Part shown: positions 6,315-12,360 of the stretch, in pieces
How the letters are laid out: the number at the start of each line of letters is the position of its first letter
Position numbering within the stretch: the first letter of the stretch is position 1
Origin: Desulfobacteraceae bacterium
GTDB taxonomy: Bacteria > Desulfobacterota > Desulfobulbia > Desulfobulbales > Desulfobulbaceae
Assembly (NCBI GenBank): GCA_022837185.1
Contig: JALHJD010000044.1
Location: 1 to 14,320 of the forward strand
Length of the DNA: 14,320 nt
Direction: 5' to 3'
Made by a program: the position numbers and the translations under genes
Notes under the pieces: model-generated
Databases searched by the model: none
Told to the model about the DNA's origin: nothing
Seen by the model: only the letters and a program-made list of their open reading frames with translations

Positions 6315-7079
6315 TCAATCCAGACCCACGAGTTCGATCCCGCCCAGGGCGCCGAGCCTGTCGCCCCGGATGATCAGAACCCCCGACAACCCGGCAATGG
6401 CTCCGGCCGCCCGCAGGGCCCGGTCAATCCCGGCGGGAGCGCAATCCACTTCGTTGCCGATCCGGGTGGCGGCGGCATCGGCCAGGGCGGTTGACGGCGC
6501 GGCAACCACCACCGCGTCGGCGCAGCCGAAACTTCTTGAGTGACCGACGGTCCCGGAAGAGCAGCAGACACCGCAGGGCATGACGGCGGGCGGCAGGCGG
6601 ATGCCCACCCTGTTGTTCAGGGGCGACTCGGCCGCGAAAACGGCGATGGTGCTCTCCCGCTCTCTCGCTATATATATATCACCGCCGTTTTCAACAATCA
6701 AATCCGCAATGCCTGACCGCTGCAGACCGAGACCGACGAATTCGGCAATGGTGCCGGCAACGGCGGCCATCGGCCCGACATCGGCGGCCAGACCCGCCCG
6801 GAGCATTTCCCGGACAGCCGGCGGGGCGGCCTCGTCCATGGGCAAGGGGTGCAGGCTGTCAACAAACAGGGGGCTGCGCCTGATGTACCCCTCGATCTGC
6901 CGCCGCACTTCGGCAACCAGGCGGAGCGCCTCATCCTCCACATTGACGGGGGCGAGAATATGGAGATCCGTTTCCACCATCCGGACGAAAGAGGAAATCA
7001 ATCCCGACCGCTCCAGGGTGCGGTATGTTCTGTCCCGGTACGATTCGGACCTTTTTTTTCGCCGGGTGCCGCCGTTCAT
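6315..7079 (-). CDS. UPF0280 family protein (ApbE-like fold)
   Basis: A 254-residue protein of the UPF0280 family, related to the FAD-binding/flavin-transferase ApbE group but of unproven function. Landmarks are YRDRTYR near the N-terminus (14-20), DVGPMAAVAGTIAEFVG (100-116), ENGGDIYI (130-137), GTVGHSRSFGCADAVVV (176-192) and ALADAAATRIGN (198-209). The frame stays open far upstream, but that extension overlaps the glycosyltransferase genes antisense. The ATG at 7079 agrees with the family's start; AGGAG lies about 12 nt upstream, rather far. The protein has six cysteines between 169 and 213, including PCGVCC. GDIYIA is encoded by an 11-bp TA run. It diverges from the TIGR04282 gene over only 60 bp. 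Confidence 0.85.
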   Translation of the reverse strand: MNGGTRRKKRSESYRDRTYRTLERSGLISSFVRMVETDLHILAPVNVEDEALRLVAEVRRQIEGYIRRSPLFVDSLHPLPMDEAAPPAVREMLRAGLAADVGPMAAVAGTIAEFVGLGLQRSGIADLIVENGGDIYIARERESTIAVFAAESPLNNRVGIRLPPAVMPCGVCCSSGTVGHSRSFGCADAVVVAAPSTALADAAATRIGNEVDCAPAGIDRALRAAGAIAGLSGVLIIRGDRLGALGGIELVGLD

Positions 7080-7106
7080 GACAAATATCGGCTCCTGTGC
7101 TACTAT
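7078..7106 (+). promoter_or_regulatory. Extended -10 promoter for the two glycosyltransferase genes
   Basis: ATGACA (7078-7083) is followed after 17 nt by TACTAT (7101-7106), with an extended -10 TGC (7098-7100) directly before it. The -35 overlaps the start codon of the opposing UPF0280 gene (7079 to 7077). The leader to the ATG at 7140 would be about 27 nt. Confidence 0.5.
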
Positions 7107-7139
7107 TACGCTTTCAGATTGGCCACTGCCTGCGATCCC

Positions 7140-7787
7140 ATGGTTCAACAGACACCCCTTCGGGAAGAGATACTTGTTTTTACCCGCTATCCGCTGCCGG
7201 GCAAAGTAAAAACCCGGCTGATCCCCCGCCTGGGGGAAGAGCAAGCGGCGGCGGTGCATGCCTGCCTTGCCGAACGGACCATCGCCGCGGCAAGGAGCCT
7301 GCTCCACGACCGCGACGCCGGGCTCTCTCTCTGGTATACGGGGGGAACCCGGCAACAGATGCGGGCCTGGATAGGGGAGGGCATCACCCTGGCCGAACAG
7401 TTTGGCAACGGCCTCGGCCAACGCATGGCCGCTGCCTTCCGCGCTTCCTGGGCCAGGGGGACCGAGCGGGCGGTGCTGATCGGCACCGACTGCCCGGAAC
7501 TCAATGCGCCCCTCCTTGCCCGGGCCCTGGATCATCTCCGTGATTACGAGATGGTCATCGGCCCGGCCCGAGACGGCGGATATTACCTTATCGGTCTGCG
7601 CCGCGAAACGGAGCCCAGAATGGCCACGCTGTTCAACGGCATCGCCTGGGGCAGCGCCGACACCTTCCGCCGGACCATGGATCGGGCCCGCCTGGCCGGC
7701 TTGACAACAGCAACCCTGACGGAGCTGCACGATATTGACCGCCCGGAAGACCTCCGACATCTCCGTGATTGTCCCGACGCTGAATGA
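7140..7787 (+). CDS. TIGR04282 family (DUF2064) glycosyltransferase-like protein, arsenosugar-associated
   Basis: A 215-residue protein with a nucleotidyltransferase/GT-A-like fold. The N-terminus EILVFTRYPLPGKVKTRL (10-27) is the family hallmark. It is followed by QFGNGLGQRM (87-96), IGTDCPEL (114-121), GPARDGGYYLIGL (141-153) and DIDRPEDL (198-205). In public family naming TIGR04282 is called an arsenosugar biosynthesis glycosyltransferase, but biochemical proof is thin and many members occur in other contexts. The ATG at 7140 lacks a clear Shine-Dalgarno; it was chosen because conserved sequence begins about ten residues later. The next gene starts 53 nt inside this one, and its TIGR04283 identity supports a joint role. 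Confidence 0.85.
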   Translation: MVQQTPLREEILVFTRYPLPGKVKTRLIPRLGEEQAAAVHACLAERTIAAARSLLHDRDAGLSLWYTGGTRQQMRAWIGEGITLAEQFGNGLGQRMAAAFRASWARGTERAVLIGTDCPELNAPLLARALDHLRDYEMVIGPARDGGYYLIGLRRETEPRMATLFNGIAWGSADTFRRTMDRARLAGLTTATLTELHDIDRPEDLRHLRDCPDAE

Positions 7788-8448
7788 TGCCTCCAGCCTG
7801 GACCGGCTGCTGGCCGGCCTGCGAGGGAGTCCGGGACTGGAAATCATCGTCGCCGACGGCGGCAGCCAAGACGGGACAGCCGCCGTGGCGCGCCGCCACG
7901 GGGTTGGCCTGACCGCCGCAACCCCCGGCCGGGGCAGCCAGTTGAACCACGGCCTGCGCCGCTCATCCGGGGAATACCTTGTCTTCCTCCACTGCGATAC
8001 CTTGTTGCCGGCGGATTTCGCCGCCCATGTCCGGGCCACGCTCTCCCGGCCCGGGACCGCCGCCGGAGCCTTCCGCCTGGCCATCGATGCGCGGGGAGCG
8101 CAATACCGCCTCATCGAATGGGGGGCAAATTTCCGGTCCGGCCGGCTCGGCCTGCCCTACGGCGACCAGGCCATCTTTGCCCGCAGGGAGGTGGTACAGA
8201 GCGTGGGCGGAGTTCCGGAAGATGCCATCTTGGAGGACGTTGACCTGGTGCGGCGGCTCAGGCGGGCCGGCAGGATACGGCTGGCGCCGGCCGCCGTTCT
8301 CACCTCGGCCCGGCGGTGGGAGCATCTGGGCGTGCTCCGGACAACCCTGCTGAACCAGGCGATGCTTGCCGGCTATCTCCTGAACATCGACCGGGACAGG
8401 CTGCACCGTTTCTATTACCGGCAAAACCACCGCCGCCCTCCGCCTTGA
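7735..8448 (+). CDS. TIGR04283 family glycosyltransferase (family 2, arsenosugar-associated)
   Basis: A 237-residue GT-A family 2 glycosyltransferase. ISVIVPTLNDASSL (9-22) is the nucleotide-binding start. DGGSQDGT (41-48) and FLHCDTLLP (84-92, containing the metal-binding acidic motif) follow. GRGSQLNHG (65-73), PYGDQAIFARR (141-151) and LEDVDLVRRL (166-175) are typical of TIGR04283. There is no membrane segment, unlike many polysaccharide glycosyltransferases. I infer a TTG start at 7735: GGAG lies about 11 nt upstream and no ATG or GTG fits the conserved N-terminus. This gives a 53-nt overlap with the preceding gene and likely translational coupling. It ends 9 bp from the cvpA-family stop on the other strand. 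Substrates are not deducible here. Confidence 0.88.
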   Translation: MTARKTSDISVIVPTLNDASSLDRLLAGLRGSPGLEIIVADGGSQDGTAAVARRHGVGLTAATPGRGSQLNHGLRRSSGEYLVFLHCDTLLPADFAAHVRATLSRPGTAAGAFRLAIDARGAQYRLIEWGANFRSGRLGLPYGDQAIFARREVVQSVGGVPEDAILEDVDLVRRLRRAGRIRLAPAAVLTSARRWEHLGVLRTTLLNQAMLAGYLLNIDRDRLHRFYYRQNHRRPPP

Positions 8449-8456
8449 GCGGGCGG
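8433..8456. terminator. Possible bidirectional hairpin between convergent genes
   Basis: CCGCCC (8433-8438) pairs with GGGCGG (8451-8456), with an alternative CCGC/GCGG inner stem. It spans the stop codon of the glycosyltransferase gene and abuts the stop of the CvpA-family gene. A short TTTT lies about 7 nt beyond on the plus strand. Weak as an intrinsic terminator. Confidence 0.3.
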
Positions 8457-8457
8457 A

Positions 8458-9066
8458 TTATCCGTTTTCGTCTGCCAATCCCTCCTCGCCGGGGCCGGCA
8501 GGCCTGGCAGAATCGCCGGCCGGAGGTCCTTCGGGATCGGGTTTGATGGCCGGCTCCCGCGGGAGAAAGAGGGCGCGCAACTGCGGATCGTGAATGTTGC
8601 TTCGGACGAACTCGCCGCCATGGGCCAGGAAGCCGGAGGTCACTGATTGCTGCAGCAGGTCGTTGGCCGATATCAGGCTGGAACTCAGGACCATATAGAG
8701 GAACGAGGCAACCAGCATTCCCTTGACCCCGCCGAGCAGCAGACCGAGCAGCCGGTCAAACCACCCGGCCAGGGTGACCTCCATCACCAGGTGCAGCACC
8801 TTGCCGAGCAGAAAAAGAAAAATGGAGCCCAGGATGAAGAGCAGGAAGAAAACGATCAGAAACACCGTCTTCGGGCTGCCGATGAAGGCGTCCAGGACCG
8901 GCATCATCTGGTCCGTGTACCCCCCGGCAAGCAGATAGCCCCCGATCAGGGCGGTGAACGCCGCCAACTGGCGCATGAAGCCGATCCAGGTGCCCCGGAG
9001 GAGAAAAAGGAGAAAAAGGAGAACCACTATAACGTCAAATGAGGTAATATCACTCAGTGAAATCAT
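8458..9066 (-). CDS. CvpA family inner-membrane protein
   Basis: A 202-residue protein with about four hydrophobic helices (near 9-23, 33-50, 66-90 and 105-128). The family hallmark DRLLGLLLGGVKGML (104-118) is clear. Members sit in the inner membrane; the founder is needed for colicin V production and others affect envelope stress tolerance, but the mechanism is unclear. The C-terminal 45 residues are hydrophilic and rich in Pro, Gly and acidic residues (PDPEGPPAGD and onward), probably disordered. The ATG at 9066 has no convincing Shine-Dalgarno, but a good promoter (9104-9131) lies just upstream. It diverges from the phosphopantetheinyl transferase gene over 58 bp; a joint function with that gene is not implied. 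Confidence 0.85.
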   Translation of the reverse strand: MISLSDITSFDVIVVLLFLLFLLRGTWIGFMRQLAAFTALIGGYLLAGGYTDQMMPVLDAFIGSPKTVFLIVFFLLFILGSIFLFLLGKVLHLVMEVTLAGWFDRLLGLLLGGVKGMLVASFLYMVLSSSLISANDLLQQSVTSGFLAHGGEFVRSNIHDPQLRALFLPREPAIKPDPEGPPAGDSARPAGPGEEGLADENG

Positions 9067-9084
9067 TGCCGCACAACCGATGGT

Positions 9085-9111
9085 TTGATTTTATATTTTT
9101 CCTATTATACT
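9085..9111 (+). promoter_or_regulatory. Possible promoter for the phosphopantetheinyl transferase-mutM pair
   Basis: TATACT (9106-9111) is a 5-of-6 -10 match, with TTGATT (9085-9090) 15 nt upstream. The spacing is short and makes this tentative. Transcription would start about 7 nt before the ATG at 9125, so the mRNA would be almost leaderless. That fits the absence of a ribosome binding site. It overlaps the opposing TATAAT. Confidence 0.3.
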
Positions 9112-9131
9112 TCTCCTCCCCGTTATGACAA
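9104..9131 (-). promoter_or_regulatory. Sigma-70 promoter for the CvpA-family gene
   Basis: On the minus strand TTGTCA (9131 to 9126) is followed after 16 nt by a perfect TATAAT (9109 to 9104). The -35 lies inside the first codons of the opposing phosphopantetheinyl transferase gene. The leader would be about 30 nt. Confidence 0.6.
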
Positions 9132-9937
9132 GCAATTGTCCGGCAGATTATCAAAGCGGCCAGAGCGTTTCCGTCCTGTTTTCCTCCAGTTGCGAAATCG
9201 TGCCGGGGATCAGAGTCCGCACCTTCCGCCCCCCGGCCGCCCCTGCCTGCCTGGCCCTCATCGAACTGGACGAACTGGAGGCCGTTTTCCGGACGGACCA
9301 GGCCTTCCGGGCGGAAACGGCCATGCTGTCGCCGGCCGAACAAAAACGTTTCGCGGCCTATACCTATCCCAAGCGGCGGAAAGAATGGCTCGGCGGCCGG
9401 CTGTCCGGCAAAGTCTGTGTTCTTGAACTGCTGGGGCTGCCCCCTGCCGCCGATCTGTTGGCCGCGGTTTCCATCGTGCCGGCGGCCTCCGGCGCCCCCC
9501 TGGTTTCTGCTTCCCGCGCACTGGGAGAACCCATGCCGTCGGTATCCATTTCCCACAGCGGCCGCTATGCGGTGGCCATGGCTGCGGCAGCGGGTGCCTG
9601 CGGCGTTGACATCCAGCGGGTCACGGCCCGAACCCTCACCGTTGCCGATCGTTTTGCCGAAGCCTGCGAACGGCACCTTCTGCGCAGCGCCGTGCCCGAC
9701 TGGGATGAGGCGCGGCGGTTGACTCTCCTGTGGGCGGCCAAGGAGGCGCTGAAGAAATCCCTGCCCCCCGGCCCGGGCCTCTTTCGGGACTTGATTCTGC
9801 GGGCGGTCAACTGCGGACCCGGCATCAGCCTCTCCTTCTCCGGCCCGGCGGGCGTCGGCAGCCAGCTTGCAGCGGCGGCCGCTTCCCTCGACGGCTACAT
9901 GCTGGCCTACACCATCCGGCAAAGCGGCCATGCCTGA
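9125..9937 (+). CDS. 4'-phosphopantetheinyl transferase superfamily protein (Sfp type)
   Basis: A 270-residue enzyme that transfers phosphopantetheine from CoA to a Ser of acyl or peptidyl carrier proteins. The size is that of the Sfp/HetI/EntD group rather than the short AcpS group. Landmarks are FAAYTYPKRRKEWLGGRLSG (76-95), SISHS (141-145), the Mg-binding GVDIQ (160-164, with D161) and WAAKEALKKSL (203-213), which is the WxxKEAxxK motif. No Shine-Dalgarno precedes the ATG at 9125, and a -10 element sits only 13 nt upstream, so translation may be leaderless. The end overlaps mutM by 8 nt. No polyketide, peptide synthetase or fatty-acid synthase genes are nearby to indicate its carrier protein. 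Confidence 0.88.
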   Translation: MTSNCPADYQSGQSVSVLFSSSCEIVPGIRVRTFRPPAAPACLALIELDELEAVFRTDQAFRAETAMLSPAEQKRFAAYTYPKRRKEWLGGRLSGKVCVLELLGLPPAADLLAAVSIVPAASGAPLVSASRALGEPMPSVSISHSGRYAVAMAAAAGACGVDIQRVTARTLTVADRFAEACERHLLRSAVPDWDEARRLTLLWAAKEALKKSLPPGPGLFRDLILRAVNCGPGISLSFSGPAGVGSQLAAAAASLDGYMLAYTIRQSGHA

Positions 9938-10862
9938 ACTGCCGGAGGTGGAGGTAACCCGTCTTGGGCTGCAGTCGCTGCCGGGGCGAGAGGTCACGCG
10001 GATCGCGTGCGGCGCCAAGCCCCTGCGTGCTGCGCTGCCCTGCCCTCTCCTTGACCGCCACATCCTCGGCGGCAGGTTCGCCGCTGTCGACCGGCGGGCC
10101 AAATACCTCCTGTTCAGAATGGAGAGCGGCGCCGTCCTCCTCATCCATCTTGGCATGACCGGCAAACTTTCCCTGGTTCCCGCCGATGAACCGTGCGCGG
10201 TCCACGATCATCTCCGGGTGCAGCTTGACAACGGCAAGGAGCTTCGTTTCAACGATTCGCGCCGGTTCGGCAGCGTCGCCGTCTGGCCCGCCGCCCGGGC
10301 GCCGCGGCTGGAACAGGAATTTTCCGCCCGCCTCGGGGTCGAACCCCTCAGCGCCGGCTTCACTGCCCGCCGCCTCCTGCAGCGGAGCCGGTCGAAAAAA
10401 CAGCCGGTCAAGAACTTTCTCATGGATTCCCGCGTGATAGCCGGCATAGGGAATATTTATGCCAACGAAATCCTGTCCGCCGCCGCCGTTCATCCCCTCA
10501 CCCCGGCCGGCGCCCTCAGCGCTGAGGCCTGGCAACGGATCATCCGCTCCACCCGCCGTATCCTCAACCTGGCCATCGGGGCCGGCGGATCGACCATTGC
10601 CGATTTTCTCGGCACCGGCGGCAATCCTGGTTATTTTCAGCTCCATTTCGAAGTGTATGGCCGGAAGGGAGAGCCCTGCCGGCGATGCGGCACGCCCATC
10701 GTCAGGTGCCTTGCCGGTGGCCGGGCGACCTACTTCTGTCCCGTCTGCCAGCCCGTCCGCGAAGAGATTGGCTCCCACGCGACCGATCATGCCGGCGAAC
10801 GGGCAACGAAAAGGCAGGCCGGCCCTCCCTCCCGGAAGAGGGAAAAAGGCCGCCGCCGCTGA
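9930..10862 (+). CDS. mutM: Formamidopyrimidine-DNA glycosylase / AP lyase
   Basis: A base-excision repair enzyme that removes 8-oxoguanine and formamidopyrimidines. After Met removal, Pro2 and Glu3 of MPELPEVEVTR are the catalytic nucleophile and acid. Lys58 (RRAKYLLF), HLGMTGKL (73-80) and FNDSRRFG (107-114) follow. The helix-two-turn-helix is VIAGIGNIYANEILS (169-183), with the conserved Asn175. The C-terminal zinc finger has Cys250, Cys253, Cys270 and Cys273, with Arg265 in the GGRAT turn. The protein is 310 residues, about 40 longer than usual. The excess follows the zinc finger and ends in a basic tail, SRKREKGRRR. The ATG at 9930 overlaps the upstream stop by 8 nt, so translation is probably coupled to the phosphopantetheinyl transferase. 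Confidence 0.95.
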   Translation: MPELPEVEVTRLGLQSLPGREVTRIACGAKPLRAALPCPLLDRHILGGRFAAVDRRAKYLLFRMESGAVLLIHLGMTGKLSLVPADEPCAVHDHLRVQLDNGKELRFNDSRRFGSVAVWPAARAPRLEQEFSARLGVEPLSAGFTARRLLQRSRSKKQPVKNFLMDSRVIAGIGNIYANEILSAAAVHPLTPAGALSAEAWQRIIRSTRRILNLAIGAGGSTIADFLGTGGNPGYFQLHFEVYGRKGEPCRRCGTPIVRCLAGGRATYFCPVCQPVREEIGSHATDHAGERATKRQAGPPSRKREKGRRR

Positions 10863-10970
10863 ACCCCGCTCCCCATCCCTCCGCGGCCCCTGCGGCCGGA
10901 AGCCTGAGGAAGAGCGGGCCGGGTTTCCGCCCTGCCGGGTTGACCGCCGGCAAAATATGGTTACTCTTAC

Positions 10971-10999
10971 CTGACGGACAGCGACTATTGCCGTATATT
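10971..10999 (+). promoter_or_regulatory. Sigma-70 promoter for the AhpD-like gene and arsS
   Basis: CTGACG (10971-10976) is followed after 17 nt by TATATT (10994-10999), in an AT-richer patch of the 163-bp gap after mutM. The leader to the ATG at 11026 would be about 20 nt. Nothing else recognisable was seen in 10863-11025. Confidence 0.45.
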
Positions 11000-11025
11000 A
11001 TTCACTGCAACAACCGGTACATGCC

Positions 11026-11358
11026 ATGAACACCTACTATGACCCCCGGGACCTGGCCAAATTCCCCGAAATCGGCGAAGACGCCCCCGAAGTCGCCAAA
11101 AAATTTTTCGACTACTACCAGGCTGTCTTTGCCGAGGGCGAGCTGACCGAAAGAGAAAAAGCCCTCATCGCCCTGGCCGTGGCCCATGCCGTCCAGTGCC
11201 CCTACTGCATTGATGCCTACACCACAGCCTGCCTGGAGAAGGGTTCGAATAGGGCGGAGATGACCGAGGCCATTCATGTCGCCTGCGCCATCCGCGGCGG
11301 GGCCTCCCTGGTCCATGGGGTGCAGATGCGCAATGTCTGCGGCAAGGTATCCCTCTGA
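11026..11358 (+). CDS. AhpD-like (carboxymuconolactone decarboxylase family) arsenosugar-associated peroxidase-like protein
   Basis: A 110-residue helical protein with the AhpD-type redox motif CPYCIDAY (58-65), in EKALIALAVAHAVQCPYC, and later RGGASLVHG (90-98). It matches the group named arsenosugar biosynthesis-associated peroxidase-like, whose genes sit next to the selenocysteine-type radical SAM gene; in some members a residue of this motif is Sec. Here both motif cysteines are ordinary TGC codons. The likely role is a thiol redox or peroxidase partner for ArsS. The exact reaction is not established. The ATG at 11026 has no strong Shine-Dalgarno; a promoter lies just upstream. arsS follows 34 nt later in the same direction, so the two form a small operon. 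Confidence 0.85.
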   Translation: MNTYYDPRDLAKFPEIGEDAPEVAKKFFDYYQAVFAEGELTEREKALIALAVAHAVQCPYCIDAYTTACLEKGSNRAEMTEAIHVACAIRGGASLVHGVQMRNVCGKVSL

Positions 11359-11392
11359 TCAGCCTGCCCGGAAAAACAGCCGAGGGGAGAGA

Positions 11393-12343
11393 ATGAACAG
11401 CTTTCTCCGGAACCTTGCCGCCCACCGGCTCCAATTGACCAGGGAGCGGGCCTCCACCCTGCAGGTCAATGTCGGCCGCCTGTGCAATCTGGCCTGCCGG
11501 CACTGCCATGTCGACGCCGGACCGGCACGCACCGAGATCATGGATCGGCAAACCATGGAGGCGGTCATCGATTTCGCCCGGCGCAATTCCTTCGCCGTCA
11601 TCGACATAACCGGCGGGGCGCCCGAGCTGGTACCCGGCATCACCTACCTGCTGGAGCAGGCCGCGGCCCTTGCCCCGGCGGTCATGCTGCGTTCGAACCT
11701 GCTGGCCCTGGCCGAACAGAGCGCCGGCAATATTGCCGAACTCTGCCGCCGCCGGAAAATCACCATCGTCGCCTCGTTCCCGGCAACGAACCGGGGGCAG
11801 ACCGAAGCCCAGCGAGGCTCCGGGGTATGGGAAAAAAGCATCGCCATGCTGAAAAAGCTCAACGAGGCCGGTTACGGCGTTCCCGGAACCGGTTTGAACC
11901 TTTTTCTGGTGTCCAATCCCGCCGGCGCCTTCCTGCCGGTCGACCAGTGCGCCGCCGAAAAAAAATTCAGGGCGGATCTGGCCCGTAAATGGGGCATCAG
12001 GTTCACCGGGTTGTTCACCTTTGCCAACATGCCGCTGGGACGATTCAAAGCATGGCTTGAACAGTCGGGAAATTATGGCCCCTACATGGAAAAACTCGCC
12101 GCGAGCTTCAATCCGGCCACCGTTGCCGGGCTCATGTGCCGCTCCCTGATCAATGTCTCCTGGGACGGCTGCCTCTATGATTGTGATTTCAACATGGCGG
12201 CGGGCATCCCCTATTCCGGCCGTCCGGTCCACGTCTCCGAAGTGCGGGAGGCCTGGGAAGGGATACCGGTCGCAACCGGAGACCACTGCCTTGCCTGCAC
12301 CGCCGGGGCCGGCTTCACCTGAGGGGGCAGCATCACCGCCTGA
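11393..12343 (+). CDS. arsS: Arsenosugar biosynthesis radical SAM selenoprotein ArsS (Sec310 at TGA 12320-12322)
   Basis: A radical SAM enzyme with the C-terminal Cys-rich domain of the ArsS (rSAM_SeCys) family. The [4Fe-4S] motif is CNLACRHC (Cys31, 35, 38), followed by DITGGAPEL and the late segments MCRSLINVSWDGCLYDCDFN and HCLACTAGAG. In family members the last is followed by two small residues and then Cys or Sec plus Gly. Here it continues F-T-TGA-G-G-S-I-T-A-TGA. I therefore read TGA 12320-12322 as selenocysteine and end the gene at 12343 (316 residues). A SECIS-like hairpin (12336-12353) follows at suitable distance. The ATG at 11393 has a strong AGGGGAGA site. ArsS with the methyltransferase ArsM is reported to link dimethylarsenite to the deoxyadenosyl group; no arsM is visible here. 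Read conventionally it would stop at 309 residues. Confidence 0.87.
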
Positions 12344-12353
12344 GTTCGGGCGG
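12336..12353 (+). promoter_or_regulatory. Candidate bacterial SECIS element for arsS
   Basis: CCGCC (12336-12340) pairs with GGCGG (12349-12353). A U-G wobble and a G-C pair can extend this to a 7-bp stem with the apical loop AGUU. The loop contains the G-U expected of bacterial SECIS elements. It begins 18-21 nt after the UGA, within the usual window. A lower GGG/CCC pairing (12323-12325 with 12354-12356) is possible with a large bulge. The hairpin overlaps the last codons and the second stop. Confidence 0.65.
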
Positions 12354-12360
12354 CCCATCC

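Noticed and set aside
6669..6679. TATATATATAT run as a possible phase-variable repeat
   Set aside because: Only 11 bp long, and it encodes the conserved GDIYIA residues of the UPF0280 protein, so it is constrained by coding.
7080..8114. 345-codon upstream extension of the UPF0280 frame on the minus strand
   Set aside because: It overlaps both glycosyltransferase genes antisense. Its residues are low-complexity Arg, Ala, Gly and Pro, and the UPF0280 family starts at the ATG at 7079.
9050..10790. Overlapping long frames antisense to the phosphopantetheinyl transferase and mutM genes
   Set aside because: Both plus-strand genes have complete catalytic motifs; the antisense translations resemble nothing and lack ribosome sites.
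11165..12358. Open frame of 397 codons antisense to the AhpD-like gene and arsS
   Set aside because: It spans two convincing plus-strand genes and has no family features.
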